A stretch of DNA of 64,000 bases from NCBI RefSeq assembly GCF_005405125.1, contig NZ_BJDL01000006.1, forward strand, positions 62,001 to 126,000, in the 5' to 3' direction. The position numbers and the translations under genes were made by a program. Each line of letters begins with the position of its first letter. Position 1 is the first letter of the stretch. Shown piece by piece: positions 18,203 to 27,536 of the stretch. The stretch comes from Lactiplantibacillus songbeiensis (GTDB taxonomy: Bacteria > Bacillota > Bacilli > Lactobacillales > Lactobacillaceae). The notes below the pieces were generated by a model that saw only the letters and a list, made by a program, of their open reading frames with translations, was not told where the DNA came from and did not search any database.

Positions 18203-18229
18203 CAGAATTAAAGACTGACTAATTAGGTC

Positions 18230-18313
18230 AGGGGTTGCACTAATTATCGTGTGCGGATTTGGTATTGTTATCAACCAATAAATCCGTATGATAAATAGTG
18301 TAAGGGGTTGCAC
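18230..18313 (+). repeat. Two identical 11-bp sites AGGGGTTGCAC in the operon leader
   Basis: AGGGGTTGCAC occurs at 18230-18240 and 18303-18313, same orientation, 73 bp apart (close to seven helical turns). They lie between the promoter and the regulator start. Candidate operators for the PRD regulator encoded next; inferred. Confidence 0.5.
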
Positions 18314-18341
18314 AAACCGGATTACGGGAGGTGAGGCTGGC

Positions 18342-20198
18342 GTGCAACTATCAAATCGTCAAGTGAAGTTAGGGTTGCATTTACTATCATTAGATCAAGC
18401 AACGACGACAAACCGCTTGGCAGCAGCGTTAGATGTTAGTGTACGGACGGTTAAAAGTGATTTGAAAGTGGTGCAAGCTTGGTTGCAAACGACTGGTGAC
18501 TATTACCGGGCTAAACCACGGGTGGGCATTTGGCTTGTAGCGACGCCGGCCCAACGTGCAAGTTTAAGAGCGGCCTTAATGACGAATCAGCCGAATACTG
18601 AAACTAGTACACCGCAGGAAAGAATTAGCCAACTAGGATTGTTATTAGCAGTAACGGATCATTATTTAACAACTCAGCAGTTGGAGAATCGATTAGGCAT
18701 CAGCAAGAATACGGTGATTAATGATCTGACTAAGGTTGAACGTTATCTGGCAGATTTTCAAGTGACGCTGGAACGCAAGAATTACTACGGTTACCGATTA
18801 ATTGGGGCTGAACTTAATTTACGCTCAGTTTTGGAAGCGCTACTAAACCAGTTAGTTCGGACATCACTAGCTGCTAATCTGACCGATGACCCTTTACGAC
18901 AATTGCAGCAGTTACCATTAGGGACCGTGCCAGAACTGCAAGCCATTTTGGCGGTAGTTATCCCCGTCTTTTCAACGCCAATGACTACGGCGAATGCGAA
19001 CTTTGATGCGACGGATCAATTGACAATGATTATGCGGCTGACAATCATCATCTTACGCTTGAGTATGCATCGGTCGCTGAGTCATTATCAGCAGTTAGTT
19101 GCTAGTCCACATGAACAGGCAGCTTTGCCGTATCGATGCTTTGTACAGCTAATGCAGCATTATGAGTTCCCCCAATTACAGCAAGAATATGATTACTTGT
19201 TGCGGGGGGCCAATCCTCGGTTTGATGATCAAAACATTGCGCGGTTAACCAAAGACATCATTGCTGCGGTCAGTCAACAGACGGGGCAAGCTTATGATCA
19301 AGACAGTCAGTTACAAGTGAATTTATTTTCACATCTGTTAACGCAACTGAGTAATAAGTACAAGTTTACTAACGAATACAATCCATTTATTGCGGATATT
19401 CAAAATCGGCAGCCAGTGCTGTATCAGGCCGTGAGTCACACGTTACGGACACAAATATCGGCCAACCCCGCAGTCGTTAATGAGTCGCTGATCGTCTTTG
19501 TCACGTTACATTTCTTAGTGTCGCTTGAGCGGCAACCGACGACTAAGCATGCGCGCATTATCTATGTTTGTTCAACCGGTCTAGGGGTGACCAGCTTAAT
19601 CAAAAATGAGTTGGAATGCCAACTGACTAATATTGAAATTGCTGGTTTTGCATCGCCAACTGAAGTGGCGGAAAAGGTGCGACAGTGGCAACCGGATTTA
19701 ATTGTCAGTATCTTTCCACTTACGGATGTGGACTTACCAGTTATTCAGGTCAGTCCCTTACCGAGTCCAACTGATATTCAGCAGATTAAAGCTGCGGTCG
19801 CCCGAGTATTGCAAGTGTCACCACAGCGGCTAACACCAGTGACGCCCCAACCGGTCACGACGGCTAGTCAAGTGGAACAATCACGAGCACTGATGTTGAA
19901 GGGGGCCGTCATCTATGGCCAGTTACAAGCTGCAATTGGCTCGCGGGTCCCGGCAGCGTATCAGGCGGCATTTGTGATTCACGTGATGCTGGCGGTACAG
20001 CGTATCAGTTGCCAGCAAAGTTATGACAGTCAGGTGTTACAAGTTGGCGGTGTGCCAGTTGCCCCCAATGATGCCCAACGGATCCGGCAGATTTTTAAAG
20101 CAAATCAATTGTCGATCAATTCAGCTGAAGTTAGTGCCATTTTACAATATACCCGAATTAATGACTTAACGAATAAAGGAGCGAAACAACATGGATGA
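18342..20198 (+). CDS. PRD-domain transcriptional activator (BglG/MtlR/LicR type)
   Basis: 618 aa. Two N-terminal HTH units (~1-60 and ~95-150), PRD domains in the middle (~180-420), then an EIIB-like domain whose VCSTGLGVTS holds the phospho-acceptor Cys, and a C-terminal region (~505-618). Such regulators are switched by PTS phosphorylation. The frame is open to 18288, but GTG 18342 is the start because GGGAGGTGAGG lies 5 bases before it. Its last 8 bases overlap the next gene. First gene of the nine-gene operon and probably its activator. Confidence 0.85.
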   Translation: MQLSNRQVKLGLHLLSLDQATTTNRLAAALDVSVRTVKSDLKVVQAWLQTTGDYYRAKPRVGIWLVATPAQRASLRAALMTNQPNTETSTPQERISQLGLLLAVTDHYLTTQQLENRLGISKNTVINDLTKVERYLADFQVTLERKNYYGYRLIGAELNLRSVLEALLNQLVRTSLAANLTDDPLRQLQQLPLGTVPELQAILAVVIPVFSTPMTTANANFDATDQLTMIMRLTIIILRLSMHRSLSHYQQLVASPHEQAALPYRCFVQLMQHYEFPQLQQEYDYLLRGANPRFDDQNIARLTKDIIAAVSQQTGQAYDQDSQLQVNLFSHLLTQLSNKYKFTNEYNPFIADIQNRQPVLYQAVSHTLRTQISANPAVVNESLIVFVTLHFLVSLERQPTTKHARIIYVCSTGLGVTSLIKNELECQLTNIEIAGFASPTEVAEKVRQWQPDLIVSIFPLTDVDLPVIQVSPLPSPTDIQQIKAAVARVLQVSPQRLTPVTPQPVTTASQVEQSRALMLKGAVIYGQLQAAIGSRVPAAYQAAFVIHVMLAVQRISCQQSYDSQVLQVGGVPVAPNDAQRIRQIFKANQLSINSAEVSAILQYTRINDLTNKGAKQHG

Positions 20199-20532
20199 TC
20201 CTTGGATTACAGCAGATGTACAAGCGATTTTAGCTAAAGCGAAGCATCCTGAAGCGACATTAACCGCGTTAAACTTTGCGATTAAGCGGATGCGGGCCGC
20301 ACAGATTGAACCTACTGAATTACAACTGGTGATCTTAACCAACCACATTGCGGAAATGGTGACCCGTTCAGTAACGGGCGAACCGTTAGCCGCCGTTGAC
20401 CCGCAGATGTTTGCGGAGGTCTCACCGGAAGCAATTCAGATTGCGGCCGATTTGGTAACGAAGATTGGAAATTTAGCAGATTCAGAAAAGTATGTCGCAT
20501 CAATTCACTTTGAAACGGCCAAACATCAATAA
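20191..20532 (+). CDS. Small stand-alone PRD-domain protein (EF_0829/AHA_3910 type)
   Basis: 113 aa, about the size of one PRD (LTNHIAEMVTRS has the expected conserved His). Small PRD proteins of this kind (TIGR03582 by recollection) are known only as partners of the SFCGS cluster. RBS AAGGAGCG; starts 8 bases inside the regulator gene. Its free-standing PRD may act as a phosphorylation-dependent partner of the activator; inferred. Confidence 0.75.
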   Translation: MDDPWITADVQAILAKAKHPEATLTALNFAIKRMRAAQIEPTELQLVILTNHIAEMVTRSVTGEPLAAVDPQMFAEVSPEAIQIAADLVTKIGNLADSEKYVASIHFETAKHQ

Positions 20533-20545
20533 GGAGGAGTTTATC

Positions 20546-20902
20546 ATGGTTAAAGTTGTCATTGCAGATCGAATGGGTAAGGGTCAAAAAGTTGCCGCAG
20601 GAGTTGAACAAGCTGGTGGTGAAGCGATTGTGGTGCCTGGGATGGGCGCCGATATGCGTTTAGGTGATGTGATGCAGCAAGAAAATGCGGATATGGGCTT
20701 GTCATTTTGCGGGAGTGGTGGTGCCGGCGCTTTAACGGCTAGTACGAAGTATGGCTATCCGGAACGACATGGCATGCGCTCAATTCAAGAAGGGCTAACG
20801 GCGATTGCCGATGGGAAGACGGTGTTGGGCTTTGGGTTTATGGACAAGCCAGAACTCGGTCAAAAGTTAACGGAAGCCTTTGCAAAGAAGTATGACAAAT
20901 AA
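20546..20902 (+). CDS. Glycine-rich SFCGS family protein
   Basis: 118 aa. The motif LSFCGSGGAGAL (about 52-63), which names the family, is intact, preceded by a Gly-rich GAD/MG stretch. ATG 20546 follows AAGGAGGAG; a longer reading frame from 20492 is not used. The family (TIGR03577 by recollection) is of unknown function and always sits with DUF4312, DUF4311 and DUF4310. The Cys could be a phospho-acceptor like that of PTS EIIB; that is inference. Confidence 0.85.
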   Translation: MVKVVIADRMGKGQKVAAGVEQAGGEAIVVPGMGADMRLGDVMQQENADMGLSFCGSGGAGALTASTKYGYPERHGMRSIQEGLTAIADGKTVLGFGFMDKPELGQKLTEAFAKKYDK

Positions 20903-20923
20903 CGGTTACGGGAGGCGGCACGT

Positions 20924-21280
20924 ATGACGAAGCTGAACGCAAGTAACCAGCGAACGGTTCGGGTCAGTGGCCAAGCCGAGACGAAACAAGCGGCGTTTGC
21001 CAGTGCCCTGAGTAAGATTCAAAAAGAATTAGTGGCCGATACGGCGATGGTGACCTTGCAAATTCAACCGCTACAGGTGACGCCAGTGAGTCTGCAAGTG
21101 GCTCACCGGACTGAACGGTTCTTGTGGTTGTTCTTTCCACGGCAACGGACGCAGTTCTCGGTCACCATCGATGTGACCGTCCAAGTCAATGCGATTGATC
21201 TAAACACGGTCGTATTTGCGACAACCCCCGTTAAACGCAACCCGCTCTTGGACTGGACTGGGTTGAGAGGAGGCAAATAA
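20924..21280 (+). CDS. DUF4312 family protein
   Basis: 118 aa, soluble, beta-rich. Identified by position between the SFCGS gene and the DUF4311 gene and by its core VRVSGQAETKQAAFASALSKIQKEL and HRTERFLWLFFPR. Function unknown; it is thought to be a cytoplasmic component of the same system. RBS GGGAGG; its stop TAA (21278-21280) lies one base before the next GTG start. Confidence 0.78.
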   Translation: MTKLNASNQRTVRVSGQAETKQAAFASALSKIQKELVADTAMVTLQIQPLQVTPVSLQVAHRTERFLWLFFPRQRTQFSVTIDVTVQVNAIDLNTVVFATTPVKRNPLLDWTGLRGGK

Positions 21281-21281
21281 G

Positions 21282-22058
21282 GTGCATATTTTAATTGTTT
21301 TAATGGAGTCAGTGATTATTGGTGGGTTAGTCGGCTTTGCGGCCGGTGTTGGGGCCGCCCGGATGTTTAATGCCCCGACTGTCCAAGCCTTGGGAGCCTT
21401 TCGAACCCTTGGCGAAATGAATGCGGCGGAAGGTGACGCCGCGTCTCACTTCTCATTTGGGTTAGGGTTCTTCTTTAATGCTTGGGCATCAACAGTCGGG
21501 GCTGGGGCCTTTACCCAAGATGTGACGCACCGGGTGATTCCTAACTGGGCAGTTTCAGCCCTATTATTACGCAGTAAAGATATGAATGAATCAATGCATA
21601 ATCCTAAGAAAATGGGAATTATGAGTGCGTTGATTGGGATCGTGGTCGTGGCCTTTTTAAATGTCACCTCATCCTCGATCCCGGCGGCATTACAAGTGAC
21701 CGCGGTGAAAGTTTTGGTCCCTGCCGCCACTTTACTGATTAATATGGTGATGCCGATTATCTTTTGGCTAGCAGCGATCGATGCGGGCCGGCGTTCTGGC
21801 CTATTAGGGACGATCTTCGGTGGCTTAGCGGCCTTGATTATGGGGAACGCGGTTCCAGGTGTGGTCTTAGGAATCTTAATCGGTAAAGGGGTCGAAGAAA
21901 TCGGCTGGACGCGGATTACCCGGATTATGCTGGGGGCAGTGATTTTGCTATTTATCCTAAGCGCGTTTTTCCGCGGTTTCGATGTTGATCTATTGAAGTC
22001 CTTTAGTCTCAGCGTTCCACAATGGCTGACCAACTGGCATAGCTCGATGGGCGGCTAG
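21282..22058 (+). CDS. DUF4311 integral membrane protein
   Basis: 258 aa with about seven membrane segments, Gly/Ala-rich. Contains NAAEGDAASHFSFGLGFFFNAWASTVGAGAFTQDVTHRVIPNW, a polar loop between segments with conserved acidic, His and Asn residues, a plausible substrate site. Start GTG 21282 after GGAGGC. Presumed permease subunit with DUF4310; similar in size and gene order to two-subunit PTS permeases but with no recognised homology. Confidence 0.85.
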   Translation: MHILIVLMESVIIGGLVGFAAGVGAARMFNAPTVQALGAFRTLGEMNAAEGDAASHFSFGLGFFFNAWASTVGAGAFTQDVTHRVIPNWAVSALLLRSKDMNESMHNPKKMGIMSALIGIVVVAFLNVTSSSIPAALQVTAVKVLVPAATLLINMVMPIIFWLAAIDAGRRSGLLGTIFGGLAALIMGNAVPGVVLGILIGKGVEEIGWTRITRIMLGAVILLFILSAFFRGFDVDLLKSFSLSVPQWLTNWHSSMGG

Positions 22059-22074
22059 AGAGGAGTATAAGTGT

Positions 22075-22737
22075 ATGGAAAATGATTTAAAAGATTTGGA
22101 ACAAGCCAAAAGTTTCTGGTTCGCCGATTGGGCGTTTCCCATTATTGTCGGTATTATGTCGGCGGGGGTCTTTGCCGGAACATCGATGTATTACAACTAC
22201 GGCGTTGGGGCGTTTAATGAAGTCGCGATTGTGGCCATGTTGAAAGCCGGCATGACTGATGGTGCGTATGGCGCCGCTGCGGCATTTGGGGCTAGTTTCT
22301 TGTTTGCCCGGGTATTGGAAGGTTCACTAGTCGGAATTCTTGACTTGGGTGGTTCAATCTTGACCGGGGTCGGGATCGGGATTCCCGCCATTCTACTGAG
22401 CGTTGGTTTTGAAGCCCCAGTCAAAAGTTTTCCGTTGGCGTTACTGACAGGACTAATCATTGGGGTGATTATCGGTGGCATTATTTACATCGTTCGCCAC
22501 TTTACGATTGGTCAGTCCAAAGCTACGTTTGGTGCCGATGTCATGATGGGTGCTGGGAATGATACTGGCCGCTTTCTAGGACCATTGATTATTCTGAGTG
22601 CCGTCACGGCCTCTATTCCAATTGGTCTCGGGGCTACGGCTGGTGCGGCTATTTTTTATGCTTGGAAAAAGCCGATTGCCGGTGGTGCGATTATTGGCGC
22701 GATGATTCTTGGGTTCTTCTTCCCAGTGAAACTATAA
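22075..22737 (+). CDS. DUF4310 integral membrane protein
   Basis: 220 aa, about six membrane segments, Gly-rich. A family pattern is kept: WFADWAFPIIVGIMSAGVFAG at the N-terminus and FGADVMMGAGNDTGRFLGPL. RBS GAGGAG. Partner of DUF4311 in a putative transporter. No substrate known. Confidence 0.85.
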   Translation: MENDLKDLEQAKSFWFADWAFPIIVGIMSAGVFAGTSMYYNYGVGAFNEVAIVAMLKAGMTDGAYGAAAAFGASFLFARVLEGSLVGILDLGGSILTGVGIGIPAILLSVGFEAPVKSFPLALLTGLIIGVIIGGIIYIVRHFTIGQSKATFGADVMMGAGNDTGRFLGPLIILSAVTASIPIGLGATAGAAIFYAWKKPIAGGAIIGAMILGFFFPVKL

Positions 22738-22750
22738 AGGAGTTCGTAAA

Positions 22751-23869
22751 ATGGTTGATTTAGTGGTTAAAAATGGCCGTTCGGTACGTGACGATAGCCC
22801 GTTGGAAGTGGCAATTACCGCGGGTAAGATTACGGCGGTTGGTACCCAACTGACTGGTATTACGGCGCAGCAAACGATTGATGTGGCAGGACAATATGTC
22901 TCGGCCGGTTGGATCGATGATCATACCCATTGTTATGAAAAGCTCAGCCTGTATTATGATGATCCCGATGAAGACGGAGTCAAGACCGGGGTCACAACGG
23001 TGATTGATGCTGGGTCGACCGGCGCCGATAATATCGCGGACTTTTATCAGCGAACACGCGCTAAGCGGACCAATGTTTATGCCTTAATCAATATTTCCAA
23101 GACCGGGATTCTCGCACAAGATGAATTAGGCGATATGGCACGTGTTCAGTGGGCACCACTAGCTGAAGCCGTTGCCACTTACCCGGACTTTATTGTCGGG
23201 ATCAAAGCGCGCGAAAGTCATTCGGTCGTGGTCGACAATGGTGTGCAGCCATTAGTTCAGGCGAAGGCCTTTCAAGCTAAGTTGGATCGCCATTTACCTG
23301 TAATGGTCCATGTGGGCGCGAATCCGCCTGAATTAGAAGCTATTTTAGCACTGATGACTAGTGGCGATGTATTGACGCATGCCTATAACGGTAAGCCTAA
23401 TGGTATTTTAACGCCAGACGGGATGGTCAAAGAAGCCGTCTTCGATGCCTATCATCGGGGCGTCCGTTTTGATGTGGGGCATGGGACCGACAGTTACAAC
23501 TTTAATACGGGACGAATTGCAACGCGTTATGGCTTACGACCATGGTCTATTAGTACGGATATTTACCATCGTAACCGTGAAAGTGGTCCGGTGCATGATC
23601 TGGCGACGACGTTAGAAAAAATGATGCTATTGAATTACTCGTTACCAGAAGTCATTCGCATGGTAACCGTGGCGCCGGCTGACAGCTTTCATTTGACGCA
23701 AAAGGGGCGTTTGGAAGTTGGCTTAGATGGGGATCTCACCATCTTTAAAGTTACGGATGGCACTAAGACCTTAACAGACTCGAATGGCAATACCCAAGTA
23801 ACCGAACAACTGATTCAACCGACCCAAGCGATTGTTGGCGGGACAGCTTATGAAGTGGAGGCTCAGTAA
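22751..23869 (+). CDS. Amidohydrolase/deacetylase of the metallohydrolase superfamily
   Basis: 372 aa, dihydroorotase-like fold: DDHTHCYEK (HxH metal motif), VGIKARES (Lys likely carbamylated), MVHVGANPP, LTHAYNGK and the Asp region STDIYHRN are the metal ligands. Probably removes an acyl group from an N-acylated amino-sugar-like substrate. RBS AAGGAG. It is the first catabolic gene after the transporter genes and matches the TIGR03583 family by recollection. Confidence 0.82.
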   Translation: MVDLVVKNGRSVRDDSPLEVAITAGKITAVGTQLTGITAQQTIDVAGQYVSAGWIDDHTHCYEKLSLYYDDPDEDGVKTGVTTVIDAGSTGADNIADFYQRTRAKRTNVYALINISKTGILAQDELGDMARVQWAPLAEAVATYPDFIVGIKARESHSVVVDNGVQPLVQAKAFQAKLDRHLPVMVHVGANPPELEAILALMTSGDVLTHAYNGKPNGILTPDGMVKEAVFDAYHRGVRFDVGHGTDSYNFNTGRIATRYGLRPWSISTDIYHRNRESGPVHDLATTLEKMMLLNYSLPEVIRMVTVAPADSFHLTQKGRLEVGLDGDLTIFKVTDGTKTLTDSNGNTQVTEQLIQPTQAIVGGTAYEVEAQ

Positions 23870-23872
23870 TCA

Positions 23873-24973
23873 ATGAGCGATTTATATAATAAGTACCATT
23901 TAAAAAAAGTGATCAATGCTAGTGGCAAGATGACGATTCTCGGGGTGTCAACCTTGGCAGGCCCAGTGATCGACGCGCAAAAGTTTGGTGATGAACATTT
24001 CTTTGAAATGGCTGACCTCGTCAAACAAACCGGTCGGCATCTGGCTGAATTACTAGGCGCGGAAGACGCGATTGTGGTTAACTCCGCTTCTTCGGGGATT
24101 GCTGAATCGGTGGCGGCGTTGATTGGCCGTGGTAGTAAACATCATGTCTATCACCCTTATGATGCCCGTTATACCAAGCGTGAGATTATTATTCCTAAGG
24201 GACAGAACGTGGATTATGGGACGCCCGAAGAAGTGATGATTGCCGTTGGGGGTGGTCAAGTCGTTGAAGCTGGGTACGCCAATATGTGCTCGCCAGAACA
24301 CCTTGAAATCATGATTACCGATCAAACAGTCGGCATCTTATATGTGAAGAGTCACCATGCCGTCCAAAAAAGTATGCTGACGGTAGCGGAAGCGGTGAAA
24401 GTGGCCCATGACCATCAATTACCATTGATTTTAGATGCTGCGGCGGAAGAAGACTTGCGTAAGTATTTAGATCTCGGTGTCGATATTATTATCTTCTCTG
24501 GTGGTAAAGCGTTAGTTGGACCGGCATCTGGTCTGGTTTATGGAAAAAAACAATATATCGATTGGATTCGGTTGCAATCATTAGGGTTAGGTCGGGCGAT
24601 GAAGGTCGGTAAGGAAAACATCATGGGGCTGACACGGGCGATTGAAGATTACTTACAAGCTGGTCCCGAAGATGGGGATAGTATGCAACGCCGTTTACAG
24701 CCATTTTTAACCGCCCTCAATGCGGTCCCTTATGTCGAAGCTACCGCCGTTCAAGATGGCGCGGGTCGCGATATTTATCGGGCAAGTGTCGTTATTCAAC
24801 CTGAATCACCACAAAATGCGAAGGCCGTTACCGCCGCCTTAAAAGCGGGTAATCCGGCGATTTATACTCGTGAATACCGCGCTAATGTCGGGATTATTGA
24901 ATTTGATATTCGGGCGGTGGATCAAACGGAAATGGATGCCATTGTGCAACGGTTACATGAAATCTTAGACTAA
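23873..24973 (+). CDS. SelA-like PLP enzyme (D-glucosaminate-6-P ammonia-lyase-like, DgaE type)
   Basis: 366 aa. PLP fold type I: VVNSASSGIAESVAAL phosphate loop, ILDAAAEEDLRKYLDLG with the Asp, and IIFSGGKALVGPASG with the PLP Lys. DgaE of Salmonella is a related lyase that converts D-glucosaminate-6-phosphate to KDGP and ammonia. The pairing with the next gene supports the same type of reaction, but the substrate here is inferred. Start 23873 lies 11 bases after GAGG and next to the previous stop. Confidence 0.8.
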   Translation: MSDLYNKYHLKKVINASGKMTILGVSTLAGPVIDAQKFGDEHFFEMADLVKQTGRHLAELLGAEDAIVVNSASSGIAESVAALIGRGSKHHVYHPYDARYTKREIIIPKGQNVDYGTPEEVMIAVGGGQVVEAGYANMCSPEHLEIMITDQTVGILYVKSHHAVQKSMLTVAEAVKVAHDHQLPLILDAAAEEDLRKYLDLGVDIIIFSGGKALVGPASGLVYGKKQYIDWIRLQSLGLGRAMKVGKENIMGLTRAIEDYLQAGPEDGDSMQRRLQPFLTALNAVPYVEATAVQDGAGRDIYRASVVIQPESPQNAKAVTAALKAGNPAIYTREYRANVGIIEFDIRAVDQTEMDAIVQRLHEILD

Positions 24974-25001
24974 ACTGTCAATAAAAAAGGAGTGCTCAAT
25001 C

Positions 25002-25742
25002 ATGCAAAAGACACCAAATTATTACCAAGATCGCGTCGCCTTAAATGTTTTAGCGGGTTCTGTTCAAAATGCGGTTGACTGTTATGCTGCCGCTGAACAT
25101 CATATCATCTTAGGCGTGTTGACAAAAAATTATTCCACTGATCAATTGGCGATTGAAGATATGTTAAAATATCAATCACAAATTGAAAATGCGGTTTCCG
25201 TTGGCTTAGGTGCGGGTGATCCTAATCAAAGTCAGATGGTGAGTCGGGTCTCCAAAGTGATCCAACCGCAACACGTGAACCAAGTCTTCACAGGGGTTGG
25301 AACTAGCCGGGCGCTACTCGGCCAAGCGGATACCATTGTTAATGGCTTGGTGTCCCCAACTGGTAAAGTGGGTATTGTCAACATTGCGACTGGGCCATTG
25401 AGTTCACAGACACCGGCCGCTGAAGTGCCGATTGAAACGGCGATTGCCTTATTGAAAGATATGGGCGGCAGTTCAATCAAGTTCTTCCCCATGCATGGGT
25501 TGGCGCATGAGGCCGAATTTAAGGCTGTTGCCGAAGCTTGTGCAACCAATGATTTCTACTTGGAACCAACGGGTGGGATTGATTTAGAGAACTTTGAAAC
25601 GATTCTCCAAATTGCCTTAGATGCTGGCGTCAAACGGATTATTCCGCATATCTATTCGTCAATTATTGATGCCGATACTGGCATGACGCGGCCAGAAAAT
25701 GTGCGTCAGCTATTTGAGATTGTCAAACGCTTAGTTGGTTAA
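25002..25742 (+). CDS. 2-dehydro-3-deoxy-phosphogluconate-type aldolase (DgaF type)
   Basis: 246 aa. KDPG-like aldolase fold: VGLGAGDPNQ, GTGTSRALLGQ, KFFPMHGLAHEAEF with the Schiff-base Lys in the SSIKFF segment, and LEPTGGIDLENF. It would split 2-keto-3-deoxy-6-phosphogluconate to pyruvate and glyceraldehyde-3-phosphate. RBS AAGGAG. Last gene of the operon and followed by a terminator. Confidence 0.82.
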   Translation: MQKTPNYYQDRVALNVLAGSVQNAVDCYAAAEHHIILGVLTKNYSTDQLAIEDMLKYQSQIENAVSVGLGAGDPNQSQMVSRVSKVIQPQHVNQVFTGVGTSRALLGQADTIVNGLVSPTGKVGIVNIATGPLSSQTPAAEVPIETAIALLKDMGGSSIKFFPMHGLAHEAEFKAVAEACATNDFYLEPTGGIDLENFETILQIALDAGVKRIIPHIYSSIIDADTGMTRPENVRQLFEIVKRLVG

Positions 25743-25756
25743 TGAACTGACAGGTG

Positions 25757-25786
25757 GCGCGGTTCGGCGTGAATCGCGCTTTTTTG
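25757..25786 (+). terminator. Terminator of the SFCGS operon
   Basis: GCGCGGTTC pairs with GAATCGCGC (one G.U), followed by a run of six T. Confidence 0.85.
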
Positions 25787-25998
25787 TTGCGCTTAAACAT
25801 TTTGTTTAAATTTATGGCGATTCAATCGTATAAATCGGTTATTTGGCCCAATTGAGACTAAATATACCCCCATTGTCTCTAGATATTGGTAAACTAATAG
25901 TTAGAGTCGAGTGGCGTTAGGTTTTGGCGACTAGGCTAAGTTGATGCCAGGTCAACTTTAATTAAACAAATTAACAATGCAATAGAAGGGTGATTTTA

Positions 25999-27492
25999 AT
26001 GAACAATTCGGAACCAGTTTTAATGATGCTTTTTGGTGCGACGGGGGATTTAGCGAAACGGAAGCTTTATCCTGCCTTCTTCCGCCTTTTTCGGCAACAA
26101 GTGTTAAATGACCACTTTGCAGTGATCGGGACGGCACGGCGCCCTTGGAGTGATGACCATTTTCGGGAAGTCGTTGCCGATGCGATTGCTGATCAAAATC
26201 CCACGGAACCGGAACAGAGTGCCTTTTTACAGCATTTTTATTACCAATCACACGATGTTGGTGATGCCAGTCATTATCAGACTTTAGCTAAGTTGGCTGA
26301 TAAGTTGGACCAACAGTATCAATTGGCGGGTAACCGGATGTATTACCTCGCAATGGCACCGCGGTTCTTCGGTCAAATCGTGACCCAGTTGAAAGCAGCT
26401 AAGATTATTGATACGGCTGGTTTTAACCGGGTTGTTCTCGAAAAACCATTTGGGACTGACTATGAATCAGCGAATAAGTTAAGCCAAGAATTAACCCAAG
26501 TCTTCCCGGAAAAAGATATTTTCCGGATTGATCACTACTTAGGCAAGGAAATGATTCAAAATATCTTGACGTTGCGGGCTACTAACAGTTTATTAGAATC
26601 GCAATGGAGCAATCAATATATTGATAACGTCCAGATTACCTTTGCTGAAGCATTGGGTGTTGAACAACGGGGCGGCTACTATGACCAGACGGGGGCTCTG
26701 AAGGATATGGTCCAAAACCATATCTTACAAGTGTTATCTCTATTGGCCATGGAATTACCGACGAAGATGTCTGAAGCAGCGATTCGAACTGGTAAAGTAG
26801 CCGCATTAAAGGCGGTTCGGATTTATAACGCGGATGAAGTGGCGGCCAACTTTGTCCGTGGTCAATATACCGCTGGCAGTCTTAACAATGAACAATTTGC
26901 GGGTTATCGTGAGGAGCCAGCTGTTGATCCGAAGTCACGGACGGAAACGTTTGTTGCGGGTAAGTTCCAAATCGATAATGAACGTTGGCAAGGCGTCCCG
27001 TTCTATGTCCGGACTGGGAAACGGTTAACGGAAAAAGGCACGCGAATCAATATTGTCTTTAAGAACTTAACTGCTAACGCTGAGATTGCAACGCAAAATG
27101 TCTTAACGATTTATATTCAACCGACAGAAGGGTTCTCATTGAGCCTGAATGGGAAGGCGTTAGATAACCAGTCGACAACGACGCCGATTAGATTATCCTA
27201 TCGGCATGACAGTCAAATGATGGCTAATACACCGGAAGCGTATGAACGGTTATTGCATGATGTCATTACTGGTGATGCGACTAACTTTACTCATTGGGAT
27301 GAAGTTGCCCAATCATGGCGGATTGTAGATACGATTCGGCAAGCTTGGGACCAAGATGACCAACCATTGCCAACTTATGCGGCCGGGACGATGGGACCAA
27401 AAGCGGCGTTTGATTTAGTAGCTAAGAATGATAATCAATGGATTTGGCAACCAGATACTTGGTTTGTCGAACGTGGGTTACTTAACCGTTAG
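25999..27492 (+). CDS. zwf: Glucose-6-phosphate 1-dehydrogenase
   Basis: 497 aa. N-terminal Rossmann fold (MMLFGATGDLAKRKLYPAFF), catalytic RIDHYLGKEM and the C-terminal domain are intact. It makes 6-phosphogluconolactone and NADPH and opens the phosphoketolase/pentose route. The frame is open to GTG 25990; ATG 25999 is chosen, 8 bases after AGAAGGG. A palindrome (TTAAAC-N5-GTTTAA, 25793-25809) lies in the leader. Monocistronic. Confidence 0.96.
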   Translation: MNNSEPVLMMLFGATGDLAKRKLYPAFFRLFRQQVLNDHFAVIGTARRPWSDDHFREVVADAIADQNPTEPEQSAFLQHFYYQSHDVGDASHYQTLAKLADKLDQQYQLAGNRMYYLAMAPRFFGQIVTQLKAAKIIDTAGFNRVVLEKPFGTDYESANKLSQELTQVFPEKDIFRIDHYLGKEMIQNILTLRATNSLLESQWSNQYIDNVQITFAEALGVEQRGGYYDQTGALKDMVQNHILQVLSLLAMELPTKMSEAAIRTGKVAALKAVRIYNADEVAANFVRGQYTAGSLNNEQFAGYREEPAVDPKSRTETFVAGKFQIDNERWQGVPFYVRTGKRLTEKGTRINIVFKNLTANAEIATQNVLTIYIQPTEGFSLSLNGKALDNQSTTTPIRLSYRHDSQMMANTPEAYERLLHDVITGDATNFTHWDEVAQSWRIVDTIRQAWDQDDQPLPTYAAGTMGPKAAFDLVAKNDNQWIWQPDTWFVERGLLNR

Positions 27493-27536
27493 CATGACGC
27501 AATTTGTTAATACCAATTTCACTAACAACTAATCAA

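Noticed and set aside
21446-22033. 195-codon frame antisense to the DUF4311 gene
   Set aside because: It mirrors a GC-rich membrane-protein gene with good ribosome sites on the + strand; its product is a low-complexity Lys/Ile/Pro mix without a start site.
25793-25809. Palindrome TTAAAC-N5-GTTTAA before zwf as a catabolite-response or other named operator
   Set aside because: It does not fit the cre consensus and no regulator is obvious; it is only noted in the zwf entry.
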